Below, piece by piece: positions 43,744-52,141 of a stretch of 64,000 nt of DNA. This stretch comes from Catenibacillus sp964565805. Its GTDB lineage: Bacteria > Bacillota > Clostridia > Lachnospirales > Lachnospiraceae. The position numbers and the translations under genes are program-made. Under the pieces are notes generated by a model. That model searched no databases. It saw only the letters and a list, made by a program, of their open reading frames with translations, and was not told the DNA's origin. Each line of letters begins with the position of its first letter. The stretch's first letter is position 1. The stretch is taken from contig CAZMGH010000007.1 in the NCBI GenBank assembly GCA_964565805.1, positions 1 through 64,000 of the forward strand, read 5' to 3'.

Positions 43744-44252
43744 TGCTGTGTTCCGATGATTTCTTGTACAACAGCTTTGGCGGCAAATTCTGAGAATATA
43801 TCCATGTCCCGGCATGTCCGGGAATCTGTCAAAGCTGTGTCATAGCCCTGGATGCGATTTAAGGAAACAGAAAGCTTTGGGTAGCCGCAGGCGGCCAGAA
43901 GATGGTTCATAAGTTCCTGGGCCAGCTCTTCGTTATGGCTGTTAAAAGGCGCCATATCCACCATGCGCTTATAGGCCATGGCAGCCAGTTCTATCGGATG
44001 TAGGGTATGTCTGGAAAATTCCAGCTGGCTGAAAAAATGGCTTACAAGATGATCCAGGTCCTGAGGCTTTGGAAAATGATTTCCCGGCGCCGGGGCAAGG
44101 GGAATGGTCCGGTAGGTCGGCACGTCCTGTCCGGTAAGGCTGGCGTACATGGATTTAAGATCTTTTTCACTGAGCTCCAGGTCTGGCTGACGGGAGACTG
44201 CCTGGGGTACATATAAATCAATCTGATCTAAAATCTGTTTTAATTGGCTCAT
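43740..44252 (-). CDS. Fic-fold protein lacking the catalytic motif
   Basis: A 170-residue protein. The segment LAAMAYKRMVDMAPFNSHNEELAQELMNHLLAACGYP (about 89-125) aligns with the Fic core, where the motif HPFxxGNGRxxR is expected between a helix and LMNxLLxxxGYP. Here the motif is APFNSHNEELAQ (101-112): catalytic His is Ala, and Gly, Gly and Arg are His, Glu and Glu. AMPylation is therefore not expected; a structural or binding role is more likely. AAGGAGGA precedes the ATG. It is transcribed alone, convergent with deoD. The assignment rests on motif alignment by eye. Confidence 0.65.
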   Translation of the reverse strand: MSQLKQILDQIDLYVPQAVSRQPDLELSEKDLKSMYASLTGQDVPTYRTIPLAPAPGNHFPKPQDLDHLVSHFFSQLEFSRHTLHPIELAAMAYKRMVDMAPFNSHNEELAQELMNHLLAACGYPKLSVSLNRIQGYDTALTDSRTCRDMDIFSEFAAKAVVQEIIGTQH

Positions 44253-44313
44253 AGATGTTCCTCCTTATCTGGAATGTACAGCAGTTCAGATTGCTGACCT
44301 GTAATATAGCATG

Positions 44314-44356
44314 ATGATGATACCAGGGTCAAATCTTTATTTGACCTCAACATCAT
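44314..44356. repeat. Dispersed 43-bp palindromic repeat, copy B
   Basis: Same element as 30335-30377 (41 of 43 identical). Arms GGTCAAA (44327-44333) and TTTGACC (44340-44346), flanked by ATGATG/CATCAT. It sits between the divergent Fic-like and DUF5688-like genes. Confidence 0.8.
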
Positions 44357-44465
44357 AGCATAAAAGCAGCTGGATTGACAAGTCTTGCTTTCCCGGGATG
44401 GGGATGGTAAAATAAAGCAGTTATTGCTCAGGTGGTGAGCCGTAATATGCGAAAGAAAGGACAGG

Positions 44466-44984
44466 ATGATAGTGACAATTTATGAATTTGCGGTCTATAT
44501 TGCCGGAAAAACCGATACGATCATTGCCCGGAGGTATGGAGTGACAAAGGTTGAGGTAACCGGAAGCCAGAACCGGCCGATGATCCATATTGTAAACGAA
44601 GAGTTTGCCATTGACCAGACCGTGCCGGTGGAGGGCCCATATAAAGACTTTGAGGCAAATAATGAAACTGAGGCAGATACTTATGCTGAAGCGTTGGCCT
44701 TTGAAGTGGAGTATGCTATGTTTGATGCCCTGACACTGAATCAGGATGTTTCCAGATACAAAGACTTTGCAGTTGCCGGAGAGATGCTTCATACAAAACT
44801 TCTGGATGTGGAACGGAGCCAGGGGATCATGGAAGGGGCTTTAGGGCGGAACGTGGATGAATACAGTATTATGGTTTTGTACATTCATGACGGCCATACC
44901 AAAACCTTTGTGAATGAAGCGCTTGTAAAAGCCTGGGGCGTAGCGCCCGGCGCGCTGTTTATTAAAGCATCGGAAAATGCTTGA
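44466..44984 (+). CDS. DUF5688-like protein
   Basis: A 172-residue acidic protein. The second half, HTKLLDVERSQGIMEGALGRNVDEYSIMVLYIH then NEALVKAWGVAPGALFIKASENA, resembles the DUF5688 domain of Lachnospiraceae, but the protein is shorter than usual family members, which have an extra C-terminal part. This is a moderate match by eye. AAAGGACAGG precedes the ATG. Its stop codon lies inside the -35 of the T-box/leuS promoter, so the two are not cotranscribed from this promoter. The function of the family is unknown. Confidence 0.65.
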   Translation: MIVTIYEFAVYIAGKTDTIIARRYGVTKVEVTGSQNRPMIHIVNEEFAIDQTVPVEGPYKDFEANNETEADTYAEALAFEVEYAMFDALTLNQDVSRYKDFAVAGEMLHTKLLDVERSQGIMEGALGRNVDEYSIMVLYIHDGHTKTFVNEALVKAWGVAPGALFIKASENA

Positions 44985-45008
44985 CAAACCCCAGCTTTGT
45001 GATAAAAT
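44981..45008 (+). promoter_or_regulatory. Promoter of the leuS T-box
   Basis: TTGACA (44981-44986) and TAAAAT (45003-45008) with 16 bases between. The TGA of the preceding gene is part of TTGACA. Confidence 0.8.
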
Positions 45009-45014
45009 TAATCC

Positions 45015-45315
45015 ATGCATTTGAAAATGTAGAAAAGGCAATGACGAGGAGTATTAAGAACCGCCCTCATTTCAGAAAGCTGCCGGATGATGCGAGGCAG
45101 CATGAGATGTTCCCAACTCGCCTCTAAGCGTTGCAGGTGAAGTGTCAGGGCGGGTTCTTTGGCATGGGTAGTCTGCATCGGCTGATCCCCGTTACAGGAT
45201 GACAAGTGTGTCAGGCCCTGCCTGGCAAATCAGAGTGGTACCGCGGAGCCGGAATCCTGAAGAATGTTCCCCTTTCGTCTCTGAAGCAAAAGCTTCAAAG
45301 ACGAAAGGGTTTTTG
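45015..45315 (+). ncRNA. T-box riboswitch upstream of leuS
   Basis: A T-box leader of about 300 bases. The conserved antiterminator motif AGAGTGGTACCGCGG is at 45232-45246. The terminator stem (about 45270-45310, with CCCTTTCGTC/GACGAAAGGG) precedes a T-run. The long stem I begins near 45030; a CTC codon at about 45116-45118 is the probable specifier, matching leucine. Uncharged tRNA-Leu should favour readthrough into leuS. Confidence 0.93.
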
Positions 45316-45389
45316 CTGTGACCACTGAGTAAAAGCAAGCCGCAGGCCCAAAGCGCGGCTCACAATATAGTAAGAAAGGAAAATTAATC

Positions 45390-47801
45390 ATGGCAAAACC
45401 ATACAACCACAAGGTGATTGAAAAAAAATGGCGTGACCACTGGGAAAAGTACCCGGTGAATGTGAATGATGGGAAAAAGCCCAAATATTACTGCCTGGAT
45501 ATGTTCCCATATCCATCGGGCAACGGCCTTCATGTAGGACACTGGAGAGGCTACGTAATTTCTGATGTTTGGAGCCGTTATAAAATGCTTAATGGCTACT
45601 ATGTGATCCATCCCATGGGGTGGGATGCTTTCGGCCTCCCTGCTGAAAATTATGCCATTAAAATGGGTGTACACCCGGAAAAATCCACTGCGGAAAATAT
45701 CGACAACATTAAGCGTCAGATCAAGGAAATTGCCGCTGTGTATGACTGGGACATGGAAGTAAATACTACAGATCCTAATTTTTATAAATGGACTCAGTGG
45801 ATCTTTGTAAAAATGTTTAAGGCCGGACTGGCTTATGAGAAAGAGATGCCTATTAACTGGTGTCCGTCCTGTAAGACCGGACTTGCCAACGAGGAAGTTG
45901 TCAACGGCAAGTGTGAACGGTGCGGCGCTGATGTAACAAAGAAGAATCTGAAACAGTGGATGCTTAAGATCACAAAATACGCGGATCGTCTGTTAAATGA
46001 CCTGGATAAGCTGGATTGGCCGGCCAAGGTTAAGAAAATGCAGACGGACTGGATCGGCAAGTCTTATGGCGCGGAAATTGATTTTGCCTTAGATGGACGG
46101 GATGAAAAGATCACTGTGTATACCACACGTCCGGATACGCTTTACGGCGCGACTTTTATGGTACTGGCGCCGGAGCATGCTCTGGCAAAATCTCTGGCAA
46201 CCGATGACACACGTCAGGCTGTAGAAGATTATATTTATCAGACATCCTTAAAATCTTCTGTCGACCGTCTCCAGGATAAGGAAAAGACCGGCGTATTTAC
46301 CGGAAGCTATGCCATTAATCCATTAAACGGCGCTAAGGTGCCTATCTGGCTGTCCGATTATGTACTGGCAGATTATGGTACCGGAGCGATCATGTGCGTA
46401 CCTGCCCATGATGACCGTGACTTTGAATTTGCAACAAAATTCAATATCCCTATCATTCAGGTAATTTCTCCGGATGGCAAGGAAAATCCAAACCTGTCTC
46501 AGGCTTATACAGAGTCTGGTATTGTGATCAATTCCGGCGAGTGGACTGGCATGGATTCTGCCGTATTAAAGAAAGAGGCTCCGGAAATTATTGAAAAACG
46601 GGGCATTGGCAAAAAGACGACGAATTACAAGCTTCGTGACTGGGTATTCTCCCGTCAGCGTTACTGGGGCGAGCCGATTCCAATCATTCACTGCCCCAAA
46701 TGTGGCTGCGTGCCGATTCCGGAGGATCAGCTTCCCCTGCTTCTTCCGGAGGTAGAAAGCTACCAGCCCACAGGAACCGGAGAATCACCTTTGGCAGCCA
46801 TTGATGAGTGGGTCAACACAACTTGTCCATGCTGCGGCGGCCCGGCAAAGAGAGAAACAAACACGATGCCTCAGTGGGCAGGGTCCTCCTGGTATTTCCT
46901 TCGCTATGTGGATAATAAAAATGACAAAGAGCTTGTATCCAGAGAAAATGCGGACAAATACCTTCCGGTAGATATGTATATTGGCGGTGTAGAACATGCG
47001 GTTCTCCATCTGCTGTATTCCAGATTTTATACAAAGTTCCTGTATGATATTGGCGTGATCGACTTTGATGAGCCGTTTATCAAGCTGTTTAACCAGGGAA
47101 TGATCACCGGAAAGAACGGCATCAAGATGAGCAAGTCCAAAGGAAATGTGATCTCTCCCGATGATCTGGTGCGGGATTATGGCTGCGATTCCTTAAGACT
47201 TTATGAGCTGTTTGTAGGACCTCCGGAACTGGATTCTGAGTGGGATGACCGGGGCATTGAGGGCGTTTACCGGTTCATTAACCGTTACTGGAATATGGTT
47301 ATGGACAACAAGGACAAAAATATTGCGCCGACAAAGAACATGCTCAAGCTGCGTCATAAGATGATTTACGATATTTCCACCCGTCTGGAACAGTTCAGCC
47401 TGAACACAGTTATTTCCGGATTTATGGAATACACCAACAAGCTGACCGATCTTGCGAAAAAAGAAGGCGGTATCGATAAGGAAACCCTTGAAACCGCGGC
47501 AATTCTTATGGCTCCTTTTGCCCCGCATCTTGGTGAAGAGCTTTGGGAACAGCTGGGCCATGAAAACAGTGTCTTTGACAACCAGTGGCCAAATGCTGAT
47601 GAGGAAGCTATGAAAGATGACGAGGTTAATGTTGCCGTTCAGATCAACGGCAAGGTTCGGGCAGTCATCCAGCTTCCTGCGAATGTTTCCAAGGAAGATG
47701 CTCTTGCAGCTGGCAAGGAAGCTGTTGTCGCAAAGCTGACTGGAAATATTGTAAAAGAAATTTATGTTCCCGGAAAGATCATTAATATTGTTATGAAGTA
47801 A
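45390..47801 (+). CDS. leuS: Leucyl-tRNA synthetase
   Basis: Class Ia synthetase charging tRNA-Leu. The protein is 803 residues. The HIGH box is the HVGH form (LHVGHWRGYVISD, about 49-61) and the KMSKS box is KMSKSKGN. Two zinc-type Cys blocks are visible (WCPSCKTGLANEEVVNGKCERCG and HCPKCGCVPI...CPCCGGP). The CP1 editing domain (about 215-410) contains GTGAIMCVPAHDDRDFEFA. AAGGAAAA precedes the ATG. Expression is controlled by the T-box at 45015-45315. The gene stands alone with a terminator. Confidence 0.97.
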   Translation: MAKPYNHKVIEKKWRDHWEKYPVNVNDGKKPKYYCLDMFPYPSGNGLHVGHWRGYVISDVWSRYKMLNGYYVIHPMGWDAFGLPAENYAIKMGVHPEKSTAENIDNIKRQIKEIAAVYDWDMEVNTTDPNFYKWTQWIFVKMFKAGLAYEKEMPINWCPSCKTGLANEEVVNGKCERCGADVTKKNLKQWMLKITKYADRLLNDLDKLDWPAKVKKMQTDWIGKSYGAEIDFALDGRDEKITVYTTRPDTLYGATFMVLAPEHALAKSLATDDTRQAVEDYIYQTSLKSSVDRLQDKEKTGVFTGSYAINPLNGAKVPIWLSDYVLADYGTGAIMCVPAHDDRDFEFATKFNIPIIQVISPDGKENPNLSQAYTESGIVINSGEWTGMDSAVLKKEAPEIIEKRGIGKKTTNYKLRDWVFSRQRYWGEPIPIIHCPKCGCVPIPEDQLPLLLPEVESYQPTGTGESPLAAIDEWVNTTCPCCGGPAKRETNTMPQWAGSSWYFLRYVDNKNDKELVSRENADKYLPVDMYIGGVEHAVLHLLYSRFYTKFLYDIGVIDFDEPFIKLFNQGMITGKNGIKMSKSKGNVISPDDLVRDYGCDSLRLYELFVGPPELDSEWDDRGIEGVYRFINRYWNMVMDNKDKNIAPTKNMLKLRHKMIYDISTRLEQFSLNTVISGFMEYTNKLTDLAKKEGGIDKETLETAAILMAPFAPHLGEELWEQLGHENSVFDNQWPNADEEAMKDDEVNVAVQINGKVRAVIQLPANVSKEDALAAGKEAVVAKLTGNIVKEIYVPGKIINIVMK

Positions 47802-47816
47802 TGTTGTAAAGAAAAG

Positions 47817-47852
47817 TAGCGCGGATAGTGGAAGCATTGTCTGCGCTATTTT
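47817..47852 (+). terminator. Terminator after leuS
   Basis: Arms 47817-47825 and 47840-47848 (TAGCGCGGA/TCTGCGCTA) pair over nine bp including a G-T, then TTTT. Confidence 0.75.
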
Positions 47853-47980
47853 AGCGAAATGGTGTAAGAATACATGGAAATATGATCCGTGTGTTCAAAC
47901 GCTGAAAATCGTTGATGAGCATATACAGGTGTTGTATGAAGAAAGTGAGTAAATGAATAGAATGAGTGGAGGATTCTGAG

Positions 47981-49357
47981 TTGAAAAAGAATAAATATGA
48001 AATCGATATGTGTAATGGCTCGATCATGGATAAGTTGATTTCATTCGCGCTGCCGCTGATGCTTTCAAGTATTTTGCAGCTGATGTTTAACGCGGTGGAC
48101 ATTATCGTGGTGGGACGTTTTTCCGGCAGCCAGGCCCTGGCGGCAGTAGGCTCCACCACGGCCCTGATCAATATTTTTACCAATCTGTTTATTGGCATTT
48201 CCCTGGGGGCAAATGTCCTTTCCGCCAGATATTACGCAGCGGGCCGCGATAAGGAAATGTCAGAAGCTGTACATACAGCCATTGCCTTTGCCATTATCAG
48301 CGGTATTGTGATGGCGATTGTGGGCGTAGGCGTTTCCCGAGGCGCCCTGGCTCTCATGGACACCCCGGCAGATGTAATCGATCTGTCCGCGGTTTATATG
48401 CGCATTTACTTTTTAGGCATGCCATTTTTTATGCTTTACAATTACGGCGCGTCGATTTTAAGAGCTGTAGGTGATACAAAGCGCCCTTTGATCTTCCTTG
48501 CAGTGGCCGGTATGGCCAATGTGATCCTGGACCTTTTGCTGGTTATTGTTATTCCTCTTGGGGTAGCCGGTGTGGCAATCGGTACAGTGGCATCTCAGAT
48601 GATCTCGTGTATCCTTGTTCTGCGGTGTCTTTACAAAACGGAGGGCAGCTATCAGCTGAGATTTTCAAAGCTTAAGATCCGCTGGAACTATCTGAAATGG
48701 ATCTTCCAGGTAGGTATCCCGGCAGGCATCCAAAGCACGGTCATTAATTTTTCCAACGTTCTGCTCCAGTCCTCGGTAAACTCTTTTGGGTCCACCGCTA
48801 TGGCCGGATATACGGCGGCCAATAATATCCTTGGATTTTTATATGTATCTGTAAATGCAGTGACTCAGGCCTGCATGAGCTTTACAAGCCAGAATTACAG
48901 TGTAGGCAAGCAGAAGCGTATTGACCGGATCCTTTTAGACTGCGGGATCCTGACCGCAGGGATTTCTGTTGTCCTGGGTGTTGGAGCTTACGTGTTTGGT
49001 TCCCAGATTCTGACGATTTATACGACAGACCCGGAAGTAATCCAGTGCGGCCTTGAGATCTTGTCCATTACTACAGTGCCTTATTTTTTATGCGGGTTCA
49101 TGGATCTGTTCCCCGGCTCCATGCGGGGCATGGGCCATTCCGGTGTTCCCATGATCCTGTCCATTATTGGTACAGTGGGTACGCGGATCCTGTGGATTTA
49201 CGCATTTTTCCCCCATAACCGGTCCTTATACTTTCTGTTTGTTTCCTATCCCGGATCATGGATCTTTACCATTGTTATGCAGGTGATCTGTTTCTGCTTT
49301 GTAAGAAGAAAGAGTATTCGGGAAATGAAAGCCGCGGGGGTTTATAATGCAGCGTAA
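47981..49357 (+). CDS. MATE family efflux protein (second copy)
   Basis: A 458-residue twelve-helix exporter. The N terminus ends a short charged stretch, then IMDKLISFALPLMLSSILQLMFNAVDIIVVGRFSGSQALAAVGSTTALINIF. The second half (GIPAGIQSTVINFSNVLLQSSVNSFG) starts near residue 245. It differs strongly from the first MATE protein and is closer to the NorM/DinF-like branch common in Clostridia. TTG at 47981 has GGAGG eight bases upstream and is preferred; the GTG at 47966 has no site. It overlaps the next reading frame by 11 bases. Confidence 0.9.
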   Translation: MKKNKYEIDMCNGSIMDKLISFALPLMLSSILQLMFNAVDIIVVGRFSGSQALAAVGSTTALINIFTNLFIGISLGANVLSARYYAAGRDKEMSEAVHTAIAFAIISGIVMAIVGVGVSRGALALMDTPADVIDLSAVYMRIYFLGMPFFMLYNYGASILRAVGDTKRPLIFLAVAGMANVILDLLLVIVIPLGVAGVAIGTVASQMISCILVLRCLYKTEGSYQLRFSKLKIRWNYLKWIFQVGIPAGIQSTVINFSNVLLQSSVNSFGSTAMAGYTAANNILGFLYVSVNAVTQACMSFTSQNYSVGKQKRIDRILLDCGILTAGISVVLGVGAYVFGSQILTIYTTDPEVIQCGLEILSITTVPYFLCGFMDLFPGSMRGMGHSGVPMILSIIGTVGTRILWIYAFFPHNRSLYFLFVSYPGSWIFTIVMQVICFCFVRRKSIREMKAAGVYNAA

Positions 49358-49721
49358 ACATGATGAACAAAGACTTTTTCTGATCCGGGAGTTGCTGGCA
49401 GAAGAACCGGAATATAAAAATATCCACATCCCTGAGGATAAAAAAGGGCAGGAGGACCTGCTGCGAAGTCTGATGAATGTTCGTATGCCAAGACCTGTTT
49501 CTGAGAATTTCTTAAAGGTGCAGGATGAATATTTGCAGAAAGACAGGGATCTGAGAGGCGTGGTTGACAGTGAAAAATTGGCTCCAATAGGGGCCGATGA
49601 AAGGATCGCTGTTGAAACAGTGAAAAGCTTTTTGGATGAGAAAATGTCCCCGATCCAGGTGATCTTTAATGTATTTAAGGACGTGGATCTTCAGATTTAT
49701 GAAAATCTATTGATGCCCTGA
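49347..49721 (+). pseudogene. Protein-ADP-ribose hydrolase remnant with macro core deleted in frame
   Basis: A 124-residue reading frame. Residues 1-80 (FLIRELLAEEPEYKNIHIPE, LLRSLMNVRMPRPVSENFLKVQDEYLQ, LRGVVDSEKLAPI) match the N-terminal helical part of bacterial macrodomain protein-ADP-ribose hydrolases. Residues 85-124 (RIAVETVKSFLDE, VIFNVFKDVDLQIYENLL) match their C-terminal end. The family's macro core of about 140 residues, with QGDIT and NAAN motifs, is missing between residues 80 and 85. The frame is kept. I recall this architecture from the family; it was not aligned with a tool. It could still give a small protein, but ADP-ribose hydrolysis is impossible. Start overlaps the MATE gene end. 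Confidence 0.7.
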
Positions 49722-49801
49722 CAAGCTGTTCCAGGCAATCAGCGTCAATATCAGGCCAAAAACGCGGTGATCATGGATCAAGACTGAAAGAAGGTGATGA
49801 A

Positions 49802-50044
49802 ATGAAGCATATGGAATTTCGTATGGAACGGCCGGGACTTGTAAAAGTTGGAGATTCTATTGAAGTGCGGGAATCGGTTCTAAAGACACTTCAAGGGACG
49901 ATGTATTACTATACGATCCATCCGGCAGTGGCTATGTCAGGCAATATTCCGGCCAAAGACAAGCTGAACAATTTCCATGGGGTTGTCGTACAGATCGATG
50001 ACCAGGAAAGCTTATGGACCGTTCACTGTGAATTTGAAGATTAA
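49802..50044 (+). CDS. Small conserved-looking protein, unknown
   Basis: An 80-residue soluble protein, MKHMEFRMERPGLVKVGDSIEVRESVLK..., predicted beta-rich with a final HCEFED. I recognise no family. AAGAAGGTGATG precedes the ATG at a suitable distance and the reading frame has coding-like composition, so it is probably real. It lies between the macrodomain remnant and the convergent DUF554 gene. Confidence 0.5.
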   Translation: MKHMEFRMERPGLVKVGDSIEVRESVLKTLQGTMYYYTIHPAVAMSGNIPAKDKLNNFHGVVVQIDDQESLWTVHCEFED

Positions 50045-50141
50045 CCTAACAATTCAGCCATACCTGAGCGCTAAGCCGGAAACCGGCGGTTCAAAGGCCG
50101 GACCGCCTGGTTTGGACGAAAAAGAGTTTTGGCAGTTATTT

Positions 50142-50834
50142 TTACAGGATTATCCCATAAATGATCCGCCCGATAAAAAAGACTACCGGGATAAACAAGG
50201 ATGGAAGCATGTCCAAAACCTTGAATTTTTTTATGTTTAATATGCCCAGACCGGTGCAGGCAATGAGAAAGCCGCCAACGATGCATAGCTCACAGATCAG
50301 GTCTGTGCTGAAAAAGTCTGCCCATATATATTTTGTCAGCACATAAATGCTTCCCTGCCACAAAAATAAAATCCCGGCGCACACGATCATTCCGATACCG
50401 TAAGCGGAAGAAAGAACCATGGAGGTGACCAGATCTAAGGAAGCATTAGTAAAAAGAAAGGTATGGTCTTGATTTAGGGCAGCCATAACCGGTCCGACAA
50501 TGGAGAGAGAGCCGATACAGTAGATCAGAACCCCGGTTACGATCCCCTGACCAAGTTTTCCGTTGGAATGACGGTCAATAAATCCGTTGAGACGGTCATC
50601 CAGCCGCAGTTTTGTGCCAATCAGGCTGCCCAGCACCAGGCTGACGATAAATAATACCGGATACTTGCTGTCCGGCATGTTGCCGGCAATAGCATTAACG
50701 CCTACCCCGAAGGCAGCTAGGCCGCAGGCATTTAACATGGCTGTTTCATATTTTTTGGGAATCCCTTTGTTTAGAAGCCCTCCGCAGAGGCTTCCGATAG
50801 CAATAGTCAGTGCATTAACGATAGTTCCGATCAT
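50142..50834 (-). CDS. DUF554 family membrane protein (YdfK/YqgA type)
   Basis: A 230-residue membrane protein with about seven helices, starting MIGTIVNALTIAIGSLCGGLLNKGIPKKYETAMLNACGLAAFGVGVNA, the family hallmark. The function is unknown; it has been proposed as a transporter. AAAGGAG lies before the ATG. It is transcribed from TTGACA on the minus strand near 50985, through a strongly structured leader (50871-50918). It is convergent with the 80-residue protein gene. Confidence 0.9.
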   Translation of the reverse strand: MIGTIVNALTIAIGSLCGGLLNKGIPKKYETAMLNACGLAAFGVGVNAIAGNMPDSKYPVLFIVSLVLGSLIGTKLRLDDRLNGFIDRHSNGKLGQGIVTGVLIYCIGSLSIVGPVMAALNQDHTFLFTNASLDLVTSMVLSSAYGIGMIVCAGILFLWQGSIYVLTKYIWADFFSTDLICELCIVGGFLIACTGLGILNIKKFKVLDMLPSLFIPVVFFIGRIIYGIIL

Positions 50835-50870
50835 TACGGTTCTCCTTTCCGTTTATCCATATATCTTTTT

Positions 50871-50918
50871 CGGCAAGATGGACTGGCACGCTTGTCCGCC
50901 TGCCAGTCCACCTTGCCG
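50871..50918 (-). promoter_or_regulatory. 18-bp leader hairpin of the DUF554 gene
   Basis: Arms 50871-50888 and 50901-50918 pair along 18 positions. The single mismatch, A-C on the plus strand, becomes a G-U pair in the minus-strand RNA. The stem ends 37 bases before the ATG and is not followed by T-run, so it is a leader element and not a terminator. Confidence 0.6.
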
Positions 50919-51018
50919 GAAAGAAGACAGCGTATCTTCTTTTTCACGCCGCCTTAAACTGTTTATGTATATTAAAACATTAACGCAGTAATGTGTCAAG
51001 TGTTAAGAAGGGATGATA

Positions 51019-51087
51019 ACGGCCTGTGCCGTAACCGTTTAGCTGGACGAACGATCCCCTTATGCCGTGAAGGACACGGCAGTAATA
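51019..51087 (+). promoter_or_regulatory. mnmM leader hairpins
   Basis: ACGGC/GCCGT (51019-51032) and TGCCGTG/CACGGCA (51063-51081) are two hairpins whose arms could also pair with each other. The second hairpin, with CCTTAT before it, resembles the leader of the nucleotidyltransferase gene at 52091-52120. Confidence 0.5.
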
Positions 51088-51109
51088 GTGAAATGAAAGG
51101 AAAGAGCAT

Positions 51110-51676
51110 ATGTTTTTTGGAAAGAAAATGGTAGAGATTTATCATGATATTATGAAGGAATATATTCAGGAAGGGGATTCTGTCGTAGATGCCACTGTGG
51201 GCAATGGTTATGATACAGAGTTTTTGTGCCGACTTGTGGGAGATCGTGGCTGCGTCTACGGATTTGATATTCAGCCCCAGGCGCTGAATAATACAAAATT
51301 GCGACTTGAAGCGTCACATATGGACACTCGGGCAAAGCTTCATTTGGCATCCCACGATCTGGTGGATGAATATGTTCACGAACCGGTTTCCGCCTTCTGT
51401 TTTAATCTGGGGTATCTCCCCAAAAGTGAAGACAGTGTTGTCACGCAAACTTCCACAACGGTCCCAGCAGTGAAAAAATGCCTGGAGGCCTTGAAAAAGG
51501 GCGGCATTGGCTGTATTCTTGCCTATTGGGGCCATGAAGGAGGACGGGAAGAAATGGAAAATGTCGATGAATTGTTGCGCCAGCTTCCGGGGAAATTTTT
51601 TGAGGTTTTTCGCCTGGAGAACCACAACAGAGCCAATCAGCCGCCGGTTTTATATCTTATAAAAAAACAGAGATAA
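51110..51676 (+). CDS. mnmM: tRNA U34 methyltransferase MnmM (YtqB), SAM-dependent
   Basis: A 188-residue class I methyltransferase of the YtqB/rRNA_methylase family (PF06962). SAM motif I is VVDATVGNGYDTEFLC (about 25-40); a catalytic-region motif, FNLGYLPKSEDSVVTQ, is characteristic of YtqB. YtqB has been identified as MnmM, which makes the mnm5 methyl group at the wobble uridine of tRNAs in Gram-positives. Length is normal. AAAGGAAAG precedes the ATG. It has a structured leader and no downstream partner in the same frame cluster except an XRE gene. Confidence 0.88.
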   Translation: MFFGKKMVEIYHDIMKEYIQEGDSVVDATVGNGYDTEFLCRLVGDRGCVYGFDIQPQALNNTKLRLEASHMDTRAKLHLASHDLVDEYVHEPVSAFCFNLGYLPKSEDSVVTQTSTTVPAVKKCLEALKKGGIGCILAYWGHEGGREEMENVDELLRQLPGKFFEVFRLENHNRANQPPVLYLIKKQR

Positions 51677-51779
51677 TTTTTAGCGACTTGCCATGAAACG
51701 ACAAATAATTCAATCTCTTTATGCTAAAATATGTAATGCGTTAGGAAAACAGTATTACACATGGAGGGAAGATGAAAAG

Positions 51780-52016
51780 ATGATTGAAGAAACTTACAAA
51801 ATGACAGAGTTAGGCTATTCATTAAAGGAGTACAGGATCCGAAATAATATTACTCAGCAGGAGCTGGCAAATCAGATTGGTGTTAGTACCAATACGATCC
51901 ATTTGTGGGAAACTAAAATGTGCCGTCCGTCTATGGGATCACTGCTGATCCTTTCCGACATTCTCCATGAATCGCTGCTGGATATTATCACAAAATCTAA
52001 AAAAATCTATAAGTAA
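51780..52016 (+). CDS. Small XRE-family (Cro/CI-type) HTH regulator
   Basis: A 78-residue protein consisting of a single helix-turn-helix: YSLKEYRIRNNITQQELANQIGVSTNTIHLWETKMCRPSMGSLLILSDILHESL. Helix 2-3 is QQELANQIGVSTNTIHLWE. The likely start is 51780; GGAGGG lies about 11 bases upstream and a longer open frame to 51693 lacks a site. No operator can be assigned. It is likely monocistronic. There is no toxin-type partner next to it. Confidence 0.75.
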   Translation: MIEETYKMTELGYSLKEYRIRNNITQQELANQIGVSTNTIHLWETKMCRPSMGSLLILSDILHESLLDIITKSKKIYK

Positions 52017-52090
52017 ATGGTTTTGGGATAGCAATCCCTATTTAAATGCTTTATAATAAAAGAGCATTGGAAATCCCGGATAAAGGATTT

Positions 52091-52120
52091 CCTTATACCG
52101 TATAAGGTACGGCAATACAC
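52091..52120 (+). promoter_or_regulatory. Leader hairpin of the nucleotidyltransferase gene
   Basis: CCTTATACCG, loop, TACGGCA: a CCGTA/TACGG stem like that in the mnmM leader. Of 24 positions 17 agree, and one G-C pair is replaced by A-T, a compensatory change. Confidence 0.45.
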
Positions 52121-52141
52121 TAAGAAGAGAGGATGAAGAGG

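Noticed and set aside
49977..50240. 87-residue frame overlapping the 80-residue protein gene and DUF554
   Set aside because: Overlaps two better-supported genes on different frames and has no ribosome binding site.
51780..52016. Toxin-antitoxin pair including the XRE regulator
   Set aside because: No small partner gene lies next to it; upstream is a methyltransferase and downstream a nucleotidyltransferase.
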